From positions 186,001 to 250,000 of the forward strand of contig NZ_AJLL01000005.1 of assembly GCF_000317225.1 (NCBI RefSeq): a DNA stretch of 64,000 nucleotides, in the 5' to 3' direction. The position numbers were made by a program, and so were the translations under genes. The notes beneath the pieces were generated by a model. It did no database searches, was not told the DNA's origin, and saw only the letters and a list, made by a program, of their open reading frames with translations. Position 1 is the first letter of the stretch. Every line of letters begins with the position of its first letter. This DNA comes from Fischerella thermalis PCC 7521. GTDB taxonomy: Bacteria; Cyanobacteriota; Cyanobacteriia; Cyanobacteriales; Nostocaceae. Below are positions 1-9,275 of this stretch, piece by piece.

Positions 1-829
1 CTTTAGCAGCTTGTATTGAGCCTGCATTGGTATAATGCACCCAATTAATATCAACTCCATTCATTGCTGGTACATATTGGGGGGATATTTCTTGGCGATT
101 GATTCTAGCCGAATAATGCATTAGGTAAGCACGTTCTTTGGGACGATGGGTAGCAGTAACAATCACCTGACAGCCAGCATCAATCAATGCATTGTGAAAT
201 GCTTCTACTTTTTCACGAAAAGGAGAAGCTAAATCAGCAATTAACTTACTTGTGGGAAAATAATCAACCCAATGGGAACCACTCAACCGAAATCTTTGTG
301 TTTTTGCATAGGTATTAAATATATCCATTGCTTGGGTAAAGTTTGTCCCCAGTTTTTGTTTAGTGGTATCACTCAAAGCTTGTTCTAATTCACCACGTAG
401 ACGTACATCTCTTTTTTTATATGCTTCAGTTAATCCTTTGGTACTTGTATTACCAAAATCACCATCTACTGTTAATGGAGGATTGAGTTGTGCTACCTGA
501 TTTAAACACTTTTGTAAATCCTTAACTTCTGTCTCACTAAAACCTAAATAATTCAGCAATGTACTAGCTGAAAGGTTAGGAATTTTAGCGATAAAACCTT
601 GAGTAATGGCTTTACTATATGTGCCGTTACCAACAATTCCATCGGCTTCTAAGCCATTTCTTTGTTGATAAATTCGAGTAGCTTCGTCAGTGATTTTATC
701 AAAGTCACCATCAACAGTTTGAATCGGATATTCAGCTTCTTTTAAAAAACTTTGCCACGCACTCACATAAATTCCATTAGAACCAATTTTGAGAACTGGT
801 AATTTCAGTACAGAGATGTTAAAAGCCAT
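1..829 (-). CDS. Peptidoglycan-binding protein with M15-like peptidase domain (C-terminus cut by window edge)
   Basis: Read directly on the minus strand: an open frame runs from an ATG at 829 (preceded by AGGAG) to the window edge with no stop, so the C-terminus is missing. The N-terminus is a PG_binding_1-like domain (NGLEADGIVGNGTY). A second, weaker repeat of that type follows (VDGDFGNTSTKGL). The last ~90 residues contain THRPKERAYLMHYSARI and GVDINW, resembling the M15/VanY-like peptidoglycan peptidase fold found in phage-type endolysins. There is no signal peptide. The gene lies just downstream of an Amidase_3 gene on the same strand, so the two look like a cell-wall-lysis pair. The PG-binding call is firm; the peptidase call is an inference from motif shape. 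Confidence 0.75.
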   Translation of the reverse strand, partial: MAFNISVLKLPVLKIGSNGIYVSAWQSFLKEAEYPIQTVDGDFDKITDEATRIYQQRNGLEADGIVGNGTYSKAITQGFIAKIPNLSASTLLNYLGFSETEVKDLQKCLNQVAQLNPPLTVDGDFGNTSTKGLTEAYKKRDVRLRGELEQALSDTTKQKLGTNFTQAMDIFNTYAKTQRFRLSGSHWVDYFPTSKLIADLASPFREKVEAFHNALIDAGCQVIVTATHRPKERAYLMHYSARINRQEISPQYVPAMNGVDINWVHYTNAGSIQAAK

Positions 830-904
830 AAATTTCTCCTCAAGTGTTGTTTGTCGGTTGAAATAATCATCAACCAACAAACAACCAACAACAAAAGACA
901 TCTA

Positions 905-1846
905 TTAACCAATTAATTTCTGCCAAGTAATAGGTCCAACAATTCCATCAGCAGTTAAACCATTTTGTTGCTGAAATCTCTTCATTGCTGCTTCTGTTTG
1001 TGGTCCATAAACGCCGTCAATTTCCACACCCAAGCGGAATTGCAGGTATCTGACAACTATACCACCTGCATGATTTACTCTAATAACTCGTTTCGCTAAA
1101 ATTTGATTAATTGCATTCCAGGTAGTGTCTCCAGCAATTCCCGTTTGTTGAATACCAGTTATACTTTGAAATTTTTCTATTGCCGATTTGGTTGTAGCAC
1201 CATTAATGCCATCTTCTAACAGAGACCTACCATTTTTATCGGTAATTTTAAGTCGATTTAAAGCTTTTTGCAATCTCTGGATGGTTGTATCTGGATTGTC
1301 TTCTTCATCGGCAACGGGAGTTACAGCTGCGGTAGGTAATTTACCAGTTAAACCTTTGACGATCGCATTCGCCATTGCCTCTGGATTATACAGATTCATG
1401 TCTTTTTGCGAATCGATAAAGCAACATTCTATTAAAATCGCAACCATGTTTGTATTCTTAAGGACAAATAGATGACTACCATTCTTCACACCGCGATTAA
1501 AAAAGCCTAATTTCACAATTTCATCTAATACTGGTTTGGCAAATTTTCTACCTGTATCGCTAATTGCAAATACTTCTGTACCATTTGCTTGGCGGTTAAA
1601 GGCATTAAAATGAATGGATACAAAAAGTTCTACTTCACTAGCATTTGCTGTCGCGCATCTTTTCCTCAGCGACTCTCCTACTGTTGAGGCTCTGTCTGGC
1701 TTACAATCTACAACTTGATGCCCTAAAGCTCTTAGCTTAGATATAACTCTGTTGCCTACATCTAAGGTCAAATTATCCTCAATCTTAATTCCTCTTGCAC
1801 CAGTATCAGGTGGGCAATTATGCCCGATATCTATCCCAAATTTCAT
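905..1846 (-). CDS. N-acetylmuramoyl-L-alanine amidase (Amidase_3) with two PG-binding domains
   Basis: Predicted zinc amidase that cuts the lactyl-amide bond between N-acetylmuramic acid and the stem peptide. Residues 1-170 are Amidase_3: zinc ligands H9 (DIGHN), E23 and H79 (SIHFN), and catalytic E140 (LIECCF). Two PG_binding_1 repeats follow at about 190-250 and 255-313 (LTADGIVGPITWQKL). There is no signal peptide or membrane segment, unlike the usual AmiC-type septal amidases, so export would need another route or lysis, as for endolysins. AGGAG lies just before the start. It is followed 75 bases on by the PG-binding/M15-like gene on the same strand. All catalytic residues are present, so it should be active. 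Confidence 0.9.
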   Translation of the reverse strand: MKFGIDIGHNCPPDTGARGIKIEDNLTLDVGNRVISKLRALGHQVVDCKPDRASTVGESLRKRCATANASEVELFVSIHFNAFNRQANGTEVFAISDTGRKFAKPVLDEIVKLGFFNRGVKNGSHLFVLKNTNMVAILIECCFIDSQKDMNLYNPEAMANAIVKGLTGKLPTAAVTPVADEEDNPDTTIQRLQKALNRLKITDKNGRSLLEDGINGATTKSAIEKFQSITGIQQTGIAGDTTWNAINQILAKRVIRVNHAGGIVVRYLQFRLGVEIDGVYGPQTEAAMKRFQQQNGLTADGIVGPITWQKLIG

Positions 1847-2342
1847 TTGTTTCTCCTCTCATAAATTGTTTAATAATTCTGCTAGTATTTAATTTTGAAT
1901 AGGTTCATTACTAATTGCCGATATAGCAAACAAAATTTAAGTATCTTGGCTATTATAATGCGCTAGATAACTATATATAATGATACTGCCTACCAGCAGT
2001 TCATTGTAACAAAGAAAATTTTGAAAGATTTTTGCTCAAAAATTCGCAACAAACGTTGTCGTACATCTGGCTTTCAGCCGTGCTGTTATTTATGACTCAT
2101 GTGAATCAAAGCAGTGACGTTGTCAAAAAGCTTTATTTATCAACCGCCAAGACGCCAAGAATTCGTAGAGTCTGCGTAAGTTCTATAGAGTTGAGTTAAA
2201 AGCTTTGAAAATTATTTTTTGACGATTAAAAAATTAGGTGTAAGACATGACTTTTCCCACTCTCAAAAAATAAGATTTTCTCAGCACTATGTTAGGAATT
2301 TTTGTGAGAGCATGTTAAATACAGGGTTAAAAAAAGCACATT
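1847..2342. other. Intergenic region between divergent genes
   Basis: This is the divergent space between the amidase and the SGNH hydrolase. It holds two small stem-loops (CAAC/GTTG near 2048 and GGCT/AGCC near 2069). It also holds a copy of the CCGCCAAGACGCCAAG repeat at about 2143-2160, which recurs at 10434 and in inverted form near 36340. I see no coding frame worth calling. Confidence 0.5.
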
Positions 2343-3959
2343 ATGACTAATATTACTACTGCACAACTACAGAGCAACAATCAAATACCTGCGGATGTAC
2401 AAGTGCGGTCTGAAGCGCGAAAACCAATTACAGATCCAACTTTGGGTATTCCTGTGCATGTCAATAGACAAGGAACGCCTCAGCATCGGCTGGTGACTAT
2501 TGGTGATTCAATTACACATGGTTTTCAAAGTGGAGCAATTTTTAATACACGGCTATCCTATCCTGCAATTATCGCTAGGGAAATGGGTTGGAAACAGTTG
2601 CGTTATCCTAACTATGATTCACCAGGTGATGGATTGCCATTAAACTTAGAATCTCTGGCCCGTAATCTCCAGCAAAAGTTTGGTGACAACGTCAACTTTT
2701 TAGAATTTTTGCCAGCTTTACTATTTTTACGTAGATTCTTAGATAAAACTGAAGATTACTGGGAACGTGGCGAAGGTTCACTGCTAGTAAATCAACGCGA
2801 GATTAATCACAACTTAGCTGTTTACGGTTGGGATTTGCGGAATACTCTCTCACGCAATGCAGATATTTGCATTGACATCATTAATAATTACAAAACTCAA
2901 GATGATTTTTGGCAACAGACTGTTGCTTATCATAATGAACGGGCCACTATCCGGGTTTTGAACTCAGCCAGAGATGCAAATGGTAAAGCACTCACGCCAC
3001 TGCAAGCAGCCACAGCACTTGGTGCTGAAGGAACAGCACAAACAGAAGGAATTGAAACTTTGATTGTCTTTATTGGTGCAAATAATGCTCTAGGCAGTAT
3101 TCTCACATTTAATGTTGTATGGACTGATACTGGCTATGATGACATGAAAGTCAACGATCAATACACTGTCTGGCGTCCAATTCACTTCAAAGCAGAACTA
3201 GACCAGGTAGTGGCTGAAGTCAAGAAAATTCGCGCTCGGCATGTAATTTTTGGTACAGTACCTCATATTACCATTGTACCCTTCGCTAAGGGAGTAAGCG
3301 GTAAAGTTACACAGGGTTCACGTTACTTTCCTTACTATACTTTACCTTGGATTGCAGATGCAGATTTTAATCCCAAGAAACATCCACATCTTACTGAAGC
3401 AGAAGTCAGAGCAATCGATAGTGCTATTGACCAGTACAATGAATATATTACTGATGCAGTGCGACAAGCGAGAAGTGAAGGTAGAGATTGGTACTTACTG
3501 GAAACTTGTGGGTTACTTGATAGGTTAGCATTCCGCCGTTATTTAGAAGATAACACTGCTAGACCTTCTTGGTGGGAAGAAGTTGGTGGAGCCTACGAAC
3601 TACCACCAGCATTACAAGCACTCTCACCTGTTCCAGACTCTCGCTTTTTCATCTCTGGCTCCAATGGTCGTACTCAAGGCGGTTTGTTCTCTTTAGATGG
3701 AGTTCATCCTACCACAATAGGTTACGGCATTCTTGCTCAGGAAGTGATCAAGATTATGCAATCAGCAGGTGTGAAGTTTTACGAGAGTGATGGTCAAACC
3801 GAACGTAGGGGAGAAGTAAAAGTTGATTTTCAGCGATTAGTTAGTGAAGATACACTAATTTCTCAGCCACCACGAAACATTGCAGATATCCTCAAGATAA
3901 TTGGCGAACTGGATAAGAGATTTAATATTGTCAGTCAGCTGTTAAAGAGGAATTACTAG
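2343..3959 (+). CDS. SGNH/GDSL-family hydrolase, large form
   Basis: A 538-residue protein with the SGNH esterase blocks. Block I is IGDSITHG with nucleophile S56, block III is FIGANN near residue 244, and block V is LDGVHPTTIGYG, giving the Asp/His pair, near residue 455. It is much longer than a typical 200-250-residue SGNH domain. The extra sequence lies between blocks I and III and in a C-terminal tail of about 70 residues (RNIADILKIIGELDKRF). There is no signal peptide. The substrate cannot be read from sequence; esterase or lipase activity on a polysaccharide or lipid is an inference. It stands alone on this strand, and the bases before the ATG (TTAAAAAAAGCACATT) give no clear Shine-Dalgarno. 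Confidence 0.8.
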   Translation: MTNITTAQLQSNNQIPADVQVRSEARKPITDPTLGIPVHVNRQGTPQHRLVTIGDSITHGFQSGAIFNTRLSYPAIIAREMGWKQLRYPNYDSPGDGLPLNLESLARNLQQKFGDNVNFLEFLPALLFLRRFLDKTEDYWERGEGSLLVNQREINHNLAVYGWDLRNTLSRNADICIDIINNYKTQDDFWQQTVAYHNERATIRVLNSARDANGKALTPLQAATALGAEGTAQTEGIETLIVFIGANNALGSILTFNVVWTDTGYDDMKVNDQYTVWRPIHFKAELDQVVAEVKKIRARHVIFGTVPHITIVPFAKGVSGKVTQGSRYFPYYTLPWIADADFNPKKHPHLTEAEVRAIDSAIDQYNEYITDAVRQARSEGRDWYLLETCGLLDRLAFRRYLEDNTARPSWWEEVGGAYELPPALQALSPVPDSRFFISGSNGRTQGGLFSLDGVHPTTIGYGILAQEVIKIMQSAGVKFYESDGQTERRGEVKVDFQRLVSEDTLISQPPRNIADILKIIGELDKRFNIVSQLLKRNY

Positions 3960-4391
3960 CAAAATCAGGACTAGAAGTCAATAAAGATTTTTATCTCTCT
4001 TCGACTGTGCCCAGTTCTAACCATGTTGATTTCTGCGCTTGTGTGATACCTGTCACACCATAAATATTCATACCCTCATACAAGCGTTCTGCTCTCAAAG
4101 TCCTGATGCACTTTTTTGTTTGTACATCCAGTTCCATTGGCTTATAAGGCTAATGCCTGTGTTGGGATTTTACTGGTTTTTAGGGAGCATATAGAATTGC
4201 TTCTAATTTTATACAACTTAATACAACTTAACTCTTATCAATTCCGGCTAATCCTGGCATGATCATCAAATTAATTCACTCATCAACATGAACCACAAAG
4301 ACACAAAGCTTCGTGTTCTTTGTGCCTTTGTGGTGAGCCAATTTATATCAACTTCGGCTAATTACTACGAGATGCTCGGTCTTGATATTAT
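3960..4391. other. Convergent intergenic region with strong inverted repeat
   Basis: It separates the 3' ends of the SGNH hydrolase and dnaK. The only clear structure is a 17-bp perfect inverted repeat, ACCACAAAGACACAAAG at 4292-4308 with its complement at 4318-4334 and a 9-base loop. It could end transcription from either side, though no long T tract follows. I see no gene here. Confidence 0.55.
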
Positions 4392-6266
4392 TTATTTATT
4401 TTCTACAAAGTCGGCATCGATCACATCTTCACCGCCACCTTTGTCACTGGTGGAAGCACTACCTGCTTGGGAGTAAACAGCACTACCTATTTGCATCAAA
4501 GCTTGTTGAATATCGTTGGTGAGAGACTTCATGCGATCATAGTTTTCACGATCAATAGCCCCACGCAGGTCTTTAATCAAGCCTTCCAAACGAATTTTGT
4601 CGGCAGGAGGGACTTTGTCGCCCAAGTCCTTGAGTTGTTTTTCAGCTTGGTAGGCAACAGAATCTGCCGTGTTTTTGGTATCCACGCGATCGCGCCGTCT
4701 GCGGTCTTCTTCGGCATTACGTTCGGCTTCCTTCACCATCCGTTCGACTTCAGATTTATCTAGTGTGGATGCACCAGTAATCGTGATGGATTGTTGCTTG
4801 CCAGTGGCTTTTTCTTTTGCCGACACCGACAAAATACCATTGGCATCAATATCAAATGTCACCTCAATTTGCGGAATCCCACGAGGTGCAGGTGGAATGC
4901 CATCAAGCCGGAAGTTGCCTAGACTCTTGTTGTCGGCTGCCATTTCCCGTTCTCCTTGCAGGACGTGGATTTCCACATTGGTTTGCCCATCGGCAGCGGT
5001 GGAGAAGATTTCTGATTTTTTGACTGGAATAGTGGTGTTGCGGGGAATGATCTTGGTCATCACACCGCCCAAGGTTTCCACACCCAGTGATAGAGGAGTC
5101 ACATCCAACAACAAGATGTCTTTCACATCCCCTGCCAATACTCCAGCCTGAATTGCTGCACCGACAGCAACCACTTCATCGGGGTTCACACCTTGACACG
5201 GATCTTTACCTGTCATTTGCCGTACCAATTGCTGTACGGCAGGAATGCGCGTCGAACCACCAACCAATACAACTTCATCAATGTCAGCAGCCGTCAGTTT
5301 AGCATCACGCAGAGCCTGATTGACGGGAACCCGACAGCGATCGAGCAGGTCAGAACACATTTGCTCAAACTGCGCCCGTGTGAGGGTCATGTCTAGGTGT
5401 TTGGGGCCTTGTTGGGTTGCCGTAATAAAGGGCAGGTTAATGTTTGTTTGTGTTGCTCCTGAAAGTTCGATTTTGGCTTTTTCGGCAGCTTCCGTGAGGC
5501 GCTGCAAAGCTTGTTTATCTTTGCGTAGATCTACACCTTCGTTGCGTTGAAACTCCGTTGCTAGCCAATCGACAATTTTCTTGTCGAAGTCATCCCCACC
5601 TAAATGGGTATCACCACTGGTGGATTTTACCTCAAACACCCCATCACCCACTTCCAGAATCGAGACATCAAATGTACCACCACCCAAGTCAAACACCAAG
5701 ATGGTTTCGTTTGTTTTCTTGTCTAACCCGTAGGCGAGAGCTGCGGCAGTAGGTTCGTTGATAATCCGCAATACTTCAATCCCTGCGATGCGTCCGGCAT
5801 CTTTGGTAGCTTGCCGTTGAGAGTCATTGAAGTAAGCCGGAACTGTAATCACCGCCTGTTTGACGGGTTCTCCCAAATAGGTGCTGGCATCATCTACCAG
5901 TTTACGTAGTACCTGAGCCGAAATTTCTTCTGGTGCAAATTGTTTGTTTTGGATGGGACAATCTAGCTTGACATTGCCATTACTATCACGCAGAACCTTA
6001 TAGGAAACTTGTTTAGCCTCGCCGGTAATTTCGTCGTATTTGCGTCCGATGAATCGCTTCACTGAATAAAAAGTATTTTCAGGATTCATCACTGCTTGGC
6101 GTTTGGCAATTTGTCCAACCAATTTGTCGCCCGTTTTAGTGTAGGCAACCACTGACGGAGTGGTACGGCTGCCTTCTGCGTTGGCAATAACAACGGGTTG
6201 TCCGCCTTCCATCACAGCAACGCAGGAATTTGTAGTTCCTAAATCGATTCCAACAACTTTTGCCAT
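4392..6266 (-). CDS. dnaK: Hsp70 chaperone DnaK
   Basis: ATP-dependent Hsp70 chaperone, 624 residues from the chosen start. It has the nucleotide-binding domain with [10 protein letters not shown] at the N-terminus, [12 protein letters not shown] near residue 194, and [11 protein letters not shown] near residue 334. The substrate-binding domain ([16 protein letters not shown]) follows, then a helical lid and the end [15 protein letters not shown]. The start at 6266 is preferred over the longer frame at 6299 because GGAGGAGT precedes it at good spacing and the protein then begins [10 protein letters not shown] as in the family. Cyanobacteria usually have several DnaK paralogues; I cannot say which this is. 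Two small heat-shock genes follow nearby, consistent with a stress locus. Confidence 0.97.
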   Translation of the reverse strand: MAKVVGIDLGTTNSCVAVMEGGQPVVIANAEGSRTTPSVVAYTKTGDKLVGQIAKRQAVMNPENTFYSVKRFIGRKYDEITGEAKQVSYKVLRDSNGNVKLDCPIQNKQFAPEEISAQVLRKLVDDASTYLGEPVKQAVITVPAYFNDSQRQATKDAGRIAGIEVLRIINEPTAAALAYGLDKKTNETILVFDLGGGTFDVSILEVGDGVFEVKSTSGDTHLGGDDFDKKIVDWLATEFQRNEGVDLRKDKQALQRLTEAAEKAKIELSGATQTNINLPFITATQQGPKHLDMTLTRAQFEQMCSDLLDRCRVPVNQALRDAKLTAADIDEVVLVGGSTRIPAVQQLVRQMTGKDPCQGVNPDEVVAVGAAIQAGVLAGDVKDILLLDVTPLSLGVETLGGVMTKIIPRNTTIPVKKSEIFSTAADGQTNVEIHVLQGEREMAADNKSLGNFRLDGIPPAPRGIPQIEVTFDIDANGILSVSAKEKATGKQQSITITGASTLDKSEVERMVKEAERNAEEDRRRRDRVDTKNTADSVAYQAEKQLKDLGDKVPPADKIRLEGLIKDLRGAIDRENYDRMKSLTNDIQQALMQIGSAVYSQAGSASTSDKGGGEDVIDADFVENK

Positions 6267-6639
6267 TGAACTCCTCCTTTCATCTGAGTTCAAGATCAAG
6301 TCGAATAGGTAAAAACAGTAGTTGGGAGATAAGTTGATGGTACTCCCATTAACCCATCAATCCATTCCATAAGACCTGTCTTGAAAATAGGGAACGGGGA
6401 TCAGGGATGGGGGATCGGGGATTAACTTAACAGCCAACCCATAATCCATCTGTGTGCATCGCCTTGCACTGTGTTCGTTAAATTTTCATCCCCTAGTTGT
6501 GGACAATTGCCCGTGAGGATCTATAAAGTGTAGGGGAAAAAATCTTGATCCCTCATTGTGAACTATTTTGCAAGAGTTGGGGAAAGGTTAAAGGGTAAAG
6601 TATTTTTCGATCCCTTTAAACCTTTCGCTTTAGCAAGGG
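6267..6639. other. Intergenic region dnaK-hsp20
   Basis: It contains a G-rich low-complexity repeat at about 6384-6423 (units like GGGGATCAGGGATGG) and AT-rich sequence that should hold the dnaK promoter. I did not find a CIRCE-type inverted repeat (TTAGCACTC-N9-GAGTGCTAA). Confidence 0.45.
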
Positions 6640-7077
6640 TCAGACAATATTCACTTTCACGACTTTATTTTTCTCTTCTTCTGCTTTTGGAAGTGTGAGT
6701 TGCAGAATACCGTTCTTATACTCTGCTTTCACATTGGTATTTTCAACTCGTGCAGGCAGAGGAATCACTCGCTGGAATTTACCGTAACGAAATTCGGTAC
6801 GAGTCATTCCTTTTTCTTCAGTTTTAGTTTCTTCTTTGCGTTCTCCGCTAATTGAAACTGCTTCAGCAGAAACTTGTACATCAATATCCTTGGCGTCCAT
6901 TCCTGGAATTTCCAGTTTTAAATGAATCGCATCTGATGTTTCTTGCATTTCTGCTGCGGGAATAAAGTTTGTACCGATTCTTTCACCGTCTCTTGTCATT
7001 AAGCGATCAAATAAACGGTTCATATCTTGTTGTAAATTTTCAATTTCTTGGAATGGTTGCCAACGAATTAGAGACAT
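6640..7077 (-). CDS. Small heat-shock protein, Hsp20/alpha-crystallin family
   Basis: A 145-residue ATP-independent holdase. After an N-terminal arm (MSLIRWQPFQEIENLQQDMN) comes the alpha-crystallin domain, about residues 40-140, with LEIPGMDAKDIDVQV and the family signature EYKNGILQLTLPKAE. The C-terminal NKVVKVNIV resembles the usual IXI/V oligomerisation tail. Length and order match cyanobacterial HspA/Hsp17. GGAGG lies 8 bases before the start. A second, diverged Hsp20 gene lies 0.7 kb away on the opposite strand, so the locus has a divergent sHsp pair. Confidence 0.93.
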   Translation of the reverse strand: MSLIRWQPFQEIENLQQDMNRLFDRLMTRDGERIGTNFIPAAEMQETSDAIHLKLEIPGMDAKDIDVQVSAEAVSISGERKEETKTEEKGMTRTEFRYGKFQRVIPLPARVENTNVKAEYKNGILQLTLPKAEEEKNKVVKVNIV

Positions 7078-7783
7078 AGGATTTACCTCCGATTTTGCTG
7101 TTCAATTATGTAATTTATTTAATTTGGTCTATCTAATTTCACATTAATAAGTGAGCCAAAAATTGTGGGTTCGGTTCTCTCGAAAAACTTGATTCATCCT
7201 TCCGAACAAAACCGTTTAAGACGGCTGTGGTCGTGAGGGAGTAAATTCTTGAACAAGACGATCGCCTTTACTTGCAGCTTGGCGTGATGTCGGCAGGAAA
7301 GAGGATGCGATCGCTCCACCGTAAAGCACAATGTAAAAATGTAAATTAGCCAAAATTTAACATTCAGCTTGAGACACCACAAAAAGATCCAGATATAAGC
7401 GCTGGGAAAAAGCATCCCTACGGCTGTGCCTGATCAAGGCGCGCTCGCAACTCCTCGCCTTCCAAAATCTCTTTGTGCAACAGGGTTTGTGCTGTGAACT
7501 CTGAACCCAAAATACTGAAGAATCGCTCGCGACACCTTAATTAATTACAAAATTCCTCGAAGCTATTGGGTGGGAGAACCGCCATATCCTCCGTTCGGGA
7601 AACACTACTTCAAGCAAACTCAGAGTTTCAAAATTGTTTGCTATCTATATTGAGTAGAGCAGCTACAACAAGAATCTAGTCTGCATTCCAAGATAGAAGT
7701 TAGATGCCTTGTGCTGCTCAATCTATATTGAAATATATAAACTCTACAGACCTTAAAAATTGATTAAAGAGGAGGCTAACCTT
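7078..7783. other. Divergent sHsp control region holding a gene remnant
   Basis: About 700 bases separate the two divergent Hsp20 genes. They hold an ftsH-like C-terminal remnant (7418-7535, listed separately). They also hold an inverted pair GAGCAGC/GCTGCTC near 7656 and 7712, next to two copies of CTATATTGA. Promoters for both heat-shock genes must lie here, but no consensus was clear enough to place one. Confidence 0.4.
7418..7535 (-). pseudogene. Remnant resembling the C-terminus of an FtsH-type protease
   Basis: In one frame the minus strand reads RERFFSILGSEFTAQTLL then HKEILEGEELRARLDQAQP and a TAG stop at 7418-7420. This looks like the last helix of FtsH family proteases, where a 'LL.KE.L.GEELR' pattern precedes the end. 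A stop lies just upstream in the same frame and no ATPase or zinc motif exists nearby, so it can only be the tail of a lost gene. The family call rests on a short stretch and is tentative. Its place beside dnaK and two Hsp20 genes fits a former proteostasis cluster. Confidence 0.4.
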
Positions 7784-8317
7784 ATGAGAATAATGCGTTG
7801 GCAACCTTTTGATCTGAATTGGCAACCGTTTGAGCGAATGGAATCCCTGCGTCGTCAGCTTGATCAAATTTTTGACGAGGTTACGGGTACATCTACAGAG
7901 CGTGAAGTTAGCTGGTATCCTGCCATTGAGTTAATGGATACCTCTGATAACCTGGTGTTGCGTGTCCAACTTCCTGGTATCGATCGCAACCATCTTAATA
8001 TCCAAGCGACGCGAGATGCCGTACTGATTGAGGGTGAGCATCCTTATCCACAGCAATCTGAAGACAGTCAGTGGCTCCGCTCAGAATTTGCCTATGGTAA
8101 ATTCCGCCGGCTGATTGCCTTACCTGTTGCGATCGAACCTGATCGCGTACGCGCTGAGTATCACGATGGTATTCTTACCCTAACCCTACTTAAAACTGAA
8201 CAAGAACGTCGCCGGGTTGTGAAGGTGAACTTAGGCGAGTTGTCAGGTTCAGCCTCTACCGCTACCCTGGAAGCCGCCAGCGAAACGGTCCCGAACGGAA
8301 ATAATCACAGCAGCTAA
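7784..8317 (+). CDS. Small heat-shock protein, Hsp20 family (second copy)
   Basis: Alpha-crystallin-type chaperone of 177 residues from the ATG at 7784, which follows GAGGAGG by 8 bases. The frame opens earlier at 7760 but without a good site. The domain spans about residues 40-145 (VQLPGIDRNHLNIQA, EYHDGILTLTLLKTEQ, VVKVNLG). A 30-residue polar C-terminal tail (SASTATLEAASETV) is absent from the 6640-7077 copy. N-terminal arms share the RWQPF motif. A strong hairpin terminator follows within 15 bases, so it is probably a single-gene transcript. Confidence 0.92.
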   Translation: MRIMRWQPFDLNWQPFERMESLRRQLDQIFDEVTGTSTEREVSWYPAIELMDTSDNLVLRVQLPGIDRNHLNIQATRDAVLIEGEHPYPQQSEDSQWLRSEFAYGKFRRLIALPVAIEPDRVRAEYHDGILTLTLLKTEQERRRVVKVNLGELSGSASTATLEAASETVPNGNNHSS

Positions 8318-8329
8318 GTAAACCCTGAA

Positions 8330-8358
8330 GGCTCCTCCCTAACCCTGAGGAGCCTTTT
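8330..8358 (+). terminator. Intrinsic terminator after hsp20
   Basis: Perfect 8-bp stem GGCTCCTC (8330-8337) with GAGGAGCC (8347-8354), a 9-base loop and TTTT directly after. It lies 13 bases past the Hsp20 stop, in the right sense for that gene. Confidence 0.85.
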
Positions 8359-8576
8359 CACCCCATATATTTACTTAACTTAGCATCTAACGCCTTGATC
8401 TTTACTGGTGTAAAGCGAGTGGAACAGACACACTGAAAACATAAGCAGTTCATAAAACTTATATCCTAGATGGGCAATATCTCAGAAGTCCAGAACGACA
8501 GGTGTCATCCCAGGAAATGACTCAAGCAACAGGCTTGACAATACTTGGTGACTTTGTGCCTTGGTGTTAAAAAACT

Positions 8577-9083
8577 TGGCGTTGCATAATTAAGATTTTC
8601 TGTACAATTGCGATCGCAGATGAACACAGATCGTTTCTGGATAAAGTCATGGTCAGAGGTGGGCTAGCTGATCCTTATGATGCTAGAGATTTGACTGAAG
8701 TTGTATTTCGTGTTATGCGCGATTTAATGACCACAGAAACCGCCGATCATGTCGAAGCGGAATTACATGAACCAGCGTACACCACAGAAGAAAAAGAACT
8801 CCAAAAGCTGGAAATAGCCGAACTCTGGCGAGATACTAATCCGATTGTGGGCTTTTTGAGCCGGGTACGTCCACCTTGGCAAGGCCCTGGTATCTTCAAA
8901 ATTGATAGCGATCGCTTCCTCTTCCGAGTTGCTAACGAAGGAGGATTACCACCATCCCTTGACCGAGAACGCGTTGTCAAAGCAGTATTTTCTGCTACCA
9001 AAGAAGAGCTTTCCGAAAAGTGCATTCAAGAAATTGCTAGCTGGCTTCCTGGTCATGTCCGTGAACTTTGGGAACAGGCGTAG
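8577..9083 (+). CDS. DUF2267-family protein
   Basis: Helical DUF2267 protein of unknown function. From the ATG at 8649 it has 144 residues, but the frame is open upstream to 8571 and the extra residues read ADEHRSFLDKVMVRGGL. That resembles the usual DUF2267 opening helix ('FL..V..RGGL'), so translation probably begins earlier, for example at TTG 8577. The family repeat is visible as DARDLTEVVFRVMRDLM, and the end LPGHVRELWEQA is typical. RVMRDLMTTETADHVEAELHEP forms one repeat unit and RVVKAVFSATKEELSEKCIQ another. The chosen start is uncertain. The gene stands alone between intergenic repeats. Confidence 0.7.
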   Translation, partial: WRCIIKIFCTIAIADEHRSFLDKVMVRGGLADPYDARDLTEVVFRVMRDLMTTETADHVEAELHEPAYTTEEKELQKLEIAELWRDTNPIVGFLSRVRPPWQGPGIFKIDSDRFLFRVANEGGLPPSLDRERVVKAVFSATKEELSEKCIQEIASWLPGHVRELWEQA

Positions 9084-9084
9084 T

Positions 9085-9175
9085 TAGGGATCGGGGATAA
9101 GGGATTAGGGACACGGGGGGACACGGGGGACAAGGGAGAACATCTTCACTCCCCACACTCCCCAATCCCTCGATT
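9085..9175. repeat. G-rich then C-rich low-complexity repeat
   Basis: Short degenerate units such as GGGATCGGGGATAAGGGATT, then GGGGGACACGGGGGACAAGGG, then the complementary sense ACTCCCCACACTCCCCAATC. The same kind of sequence occurs at 6384, 28361, 33040 and, in frame, inside ppc, recO and the debranching-enzyme gene. Confidence 0.7.
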
Positions 9176-9275
9176 TCCCATGAATGAAACAGTACTATTG
9201 TTCTATTATGTGCAAGTCAACGCTAGTATTATTAAGGACTGTTTCGTGCTGCCCCATATTCATTAGCCTGTTGAT

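Noticed and set aside
1-1846. Prophage
   Set aside because: Only two lytic genes; no capsid, tail, integrase or terminase gene lies in view. It could exist beyond the left edge.
4669-5151. Long plus-strand frames opposite dnaK
   Set aside because: Shadows of the strongly biased dnaK codons on the other strand.
7194-7415. 73-codon minus-strand frame between the Hsp20 genes
   Set aside because: Poor codon use, no motif, and it overlaps the end of the ftsH-like remnant region without sharing its frame.
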